Assembly (NCBI RefSeq): GCF_040196175.1
Contig: NZ_JBEFNF010000005.1
Span: 62,001-126,000 of the forward strand
Length of the DNA stretch: 64,000 bases
Direction of reading: 5' to 3'
DNA from: Halospina sp040196175
GTDB taxonomy: Bacteria > Pseudomonadota > Gammaproteobacteria > Pseudomonadales > Oleiphilaceae
The translations under genes and the position numbers were made by a program. Under the pieces are notes generated by a model. It was given only the letters and a program-made list of their open reading frames with translations. It was not told the origin of the DNA and searched no databases. This document shows positions 62,553 to 64,000 of this stretch, in pieces. Position 1 is the stretch's first letter; the number at the start of each line of letters is the position of its first letter.

Positions 62553-63607
62553 TGAACCCACTCCATAACGACAGGCTTTTACGTGCGATCGCCGGTGAGC
62601 CTGTGGATGCAACCCCGGTCTGGATGATGCGTCAGGCCGGGCGTTATCTACCTGAATACCGACGCGTGCGCGAGCAAGCGGGCAGCTTTATGGCCCTGTG
62701 CCAGGACGACAGCATGGCCTGTGAGGTGACCCTCCAGCCGCTGGAACGCATGGACCTGGACGCGGCGATTCTGTTTTCAGATATTCTCACCATTCCGGAG
62801 GCCATGGACCTGGGGCTTCACTTCGTCACCGGTGAGGGACCGCGCTTCCAGAAGACCGTGACCACCGCCGAAGACGTGGCGGCACTGCCACAGCTGGATG
62901 CGGAGCGGGATCTGGGCTATGTAATGAAAGCGGTCGCCACCATCCGGCGTGAGCTTAACGGGCGCGTGCCCCTGATTGGATTTGCCGGCAGTCCATGGAC
63001 ACTGGCCACCTACATGGTGGAAGGCGGCTCCAGTAAAGATTTCCGGGGGATCAAGCGGTTGATGATGGCAAGCCCGGAGGTCCTGCATGGATTGCTGGCT
63101 AAGCTTGCGGATGCGGTGACTGACTACCTTAATGCCCAGATCCGGGCTGGCGCCCAGGTCGTCCAGATCTTTGACACCTGGGGCGGAGCGCTGAGTCCAC
63201 ACGCCTACCAGGCCTTCTCTCTGGATTACATGCAGCGCATCATTGATGGCCTGATCCGGGAACACGATGGTCGTCAGGTTCCGGTCATCATCTTCACCAA
63301 AAATGGCGGTCAGTGGCTCGAAACCATGGCTGGCTGCGGTGCGGATTGCCTGGGGCTGGACTGGACCACTCACATTGGCCAGGCACGCCGTCGCGTGGGT
63401 GACCAAGTGGCGCTTCAGGGTAATTTGGATCCGTCCACGCTGTACGCATCGAATGATGTGATCCGCAGTGAAGTGGCACGGATTCTGGGCGAATACGGTC
63501 CTGGCTCCGGTCATGTTTTCAATCTCGGCCACGGTGTGCATCTCGACGTGGATCCGGATAAGGCGAAAGTCATGGTCGACGCCGTGCACGAGTTCAGCGC
63601 ACGCTGA
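62552..63607 (+). CDS. hemE: Uroporphyrinogen decarboxylase
   Basis: 351 aa. Heme pathway, uroporphyrinogen III to coproporphyrinogen III. PVWMMRQAGRYLPEYR holds the substrate-binding Arg residues; LFSDILTIPEAM and GFAGSPWTLATYM are hallmarks. The ATG shares one base with the gltD stop (TAATG). gltB-gltD-hemE is a conserved order. Confidence 0.97.
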   Translation: MNPLHNDRLLRAIAGEPVDATPVWMMRQAGRYLPEYRRVREQAGSFMALCQDDSMACEVTLQPLERMDLDAAILFSDILTIPEAMDLGLHFVTGEGPRFQKTVTTAEDVAALPQLDAERDLGYVMKAVATIRRELNGRVPLIGFAGSPWTLATYMVEGGSSKDFRGIKRLMMASPEVLHGLLAKLADAVTDYLNAQIRAGAQVVQIFDTWGGALSPHAYQAFSLDYMQRIIDGLIREHDGRQVPVIIFTKNGGQWLETMAGCGADCLGLDWTTHIGQARRRVGDQVALQGNLDPSTLYASNDVIRSEVARILGEYGPGSGHVFNLGHGVHLDVDPDKAKVMVDAVHEFSAR

Positions 63608-63626
63608 ATGCCACGGGGCAGCAGGG

Positions 63627-64000
63627 ATGAGTAAACAACGCAGCAAGGCCCGCACTGCCTACGTCTGTGGCGACTGCGGCGCCGAATACAGTAAGTGGCA
63701 GGGCCAGTGCGGTGCCTGCGGCGCCTGGAATACCCTATCGGAAGTGCGTCTGGGTGGCGGCACGGCCGGTGAGGCTCGGGAAAGCCGCTTTGCCGGTTAT
63801 GCCGGCCAGCGTGCATCAATCCAGTCCCTGGACGACATCGATCTCACCGAAGAGCCCCGCATCCCCACCGGCATCGCCGAGTTTGATCGCGTGCTCGGTG
63901 GCGGCCTCGTGTCCGGCTCCGCTGTCCTGCTCGGAGGTCATCCCGGGGCCGGTAAGAGCACGCTCCTGCTGCAGGTCCTGTGTGAGCTGGCGCGTTCCCA
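63627..64000 (+). CDS. radA: DNA repair protein RadA, N-terminal part (cut by window edge)
   Basis: 124 codons are visible from ATG 63627, preceded by GCAGGG. The four-cysteine zinc finger VCGDCG...CGACG opens the protein (first Cys at residue 14), and the RecA-like Walker A GGHPGAGKST is near residue 105. It continues past base 64000. RadA drives branch migration in recombination. In Pseudomonas-like genomes radA is not always beside hemE; the link is simple proximity here. Confidence 0.94.
   Translation, partial: MSKQRSKARTAYVCGDCGAEYSKWQGQCGACGAWNTLSEVRLGGGTAGEARESRFAGYAGQRASIQSLDDIDLTEEPRIPTGIAEFDRVLGGGLVSGSAVLLGGHPGAGKSTLLLQVLCELARS

Overview
The window is chromosomal DNA from a gammaproteobacterium. 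It is densely coded (about 47 protein genes, almost no gaps) and GC-rich. Gene order follows well-known gammaproteobacterial blocks: glnA-ntrBC; nudF-yqiB-cpdA-yqiA beside tolC; rppH-ptsP; priA-argS-SPOR-hslV-hslU; pilMNOPQ-aroK-aroB-damX-gltB-gltD-hemE. Many proteins are acidic, which would fit a moderately halophilic lineage such as Ectothiorhodospiraceae-like or Halomonas/Marinobacter-like bacteria, but I cannot name a genus. LPS (waaA), porins, TolC and a type IV pilus secretin show a Gram-negative envelope. I saw no rRNA, tRNA, insertion sequence, prophage or CRISPR array.

Layout. 1-5.4 kb: nitrogen control (ntrC, ntrB, a DUF4124 protein, glnA), with sigma-54 promoters and NtrC sites, then divergent typA. 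7.2-17.1 kb: prolyl aminopeptidase, a TorF-type porin, dtd, a general porin, a CYTH phosphatase, glnE, ilvE, waaA. 17.1-29.1 kb: tolC, thiC behind a TPP riboswitch, nudF-yqiB-cpdA-yqiA, an HDOD protein, a HAD phosphatase, rppH-ptsP, and a patatin-like lipase. 29.1-33.4 kb: hslU, hslV (heat-shock promoter), an FtsN-like SPOR protein, argS. 33.5-41.7 kb: accessory block. 41.7-48.2 kb: priA, rpmE, malic enzyme, PBP1A. 48.3-64 kb: pilMNOPQ, aroK, aroB, a DamX-like protein, gltB, gltD, hemE and the start of radA.

The most interesting part is the accessory block. It sits between argS and priA, which are neighbours in Pseudomonas-type genomes. It carries a Tat-exported PhoX/DUF839 protein, an AraC-type regulator overlapping a membrane GGDEF protein with a degenerate active site but an intact I-site, a large TonB-dependent receptor, and a dual-domain beta-propeller phytase with a lipoprotein-type signal. 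All three transcription starts of the block are preceded by good Pho boxes, two of them divergent in one intergenic region. I read it as a PhoB-controlled organic-phosphate (phytate) scavenging island with its own c-di-GMP/AraC arm.

Nitrogen control is the second theme: GS, its adenylyltransferase GlnE, NtrBC, GOGAT (gltBD) and the PTS-Ntr enzyme PtsP all lie in this window, and the glnA control region reproduces the E. coli glnAp2 geometry.
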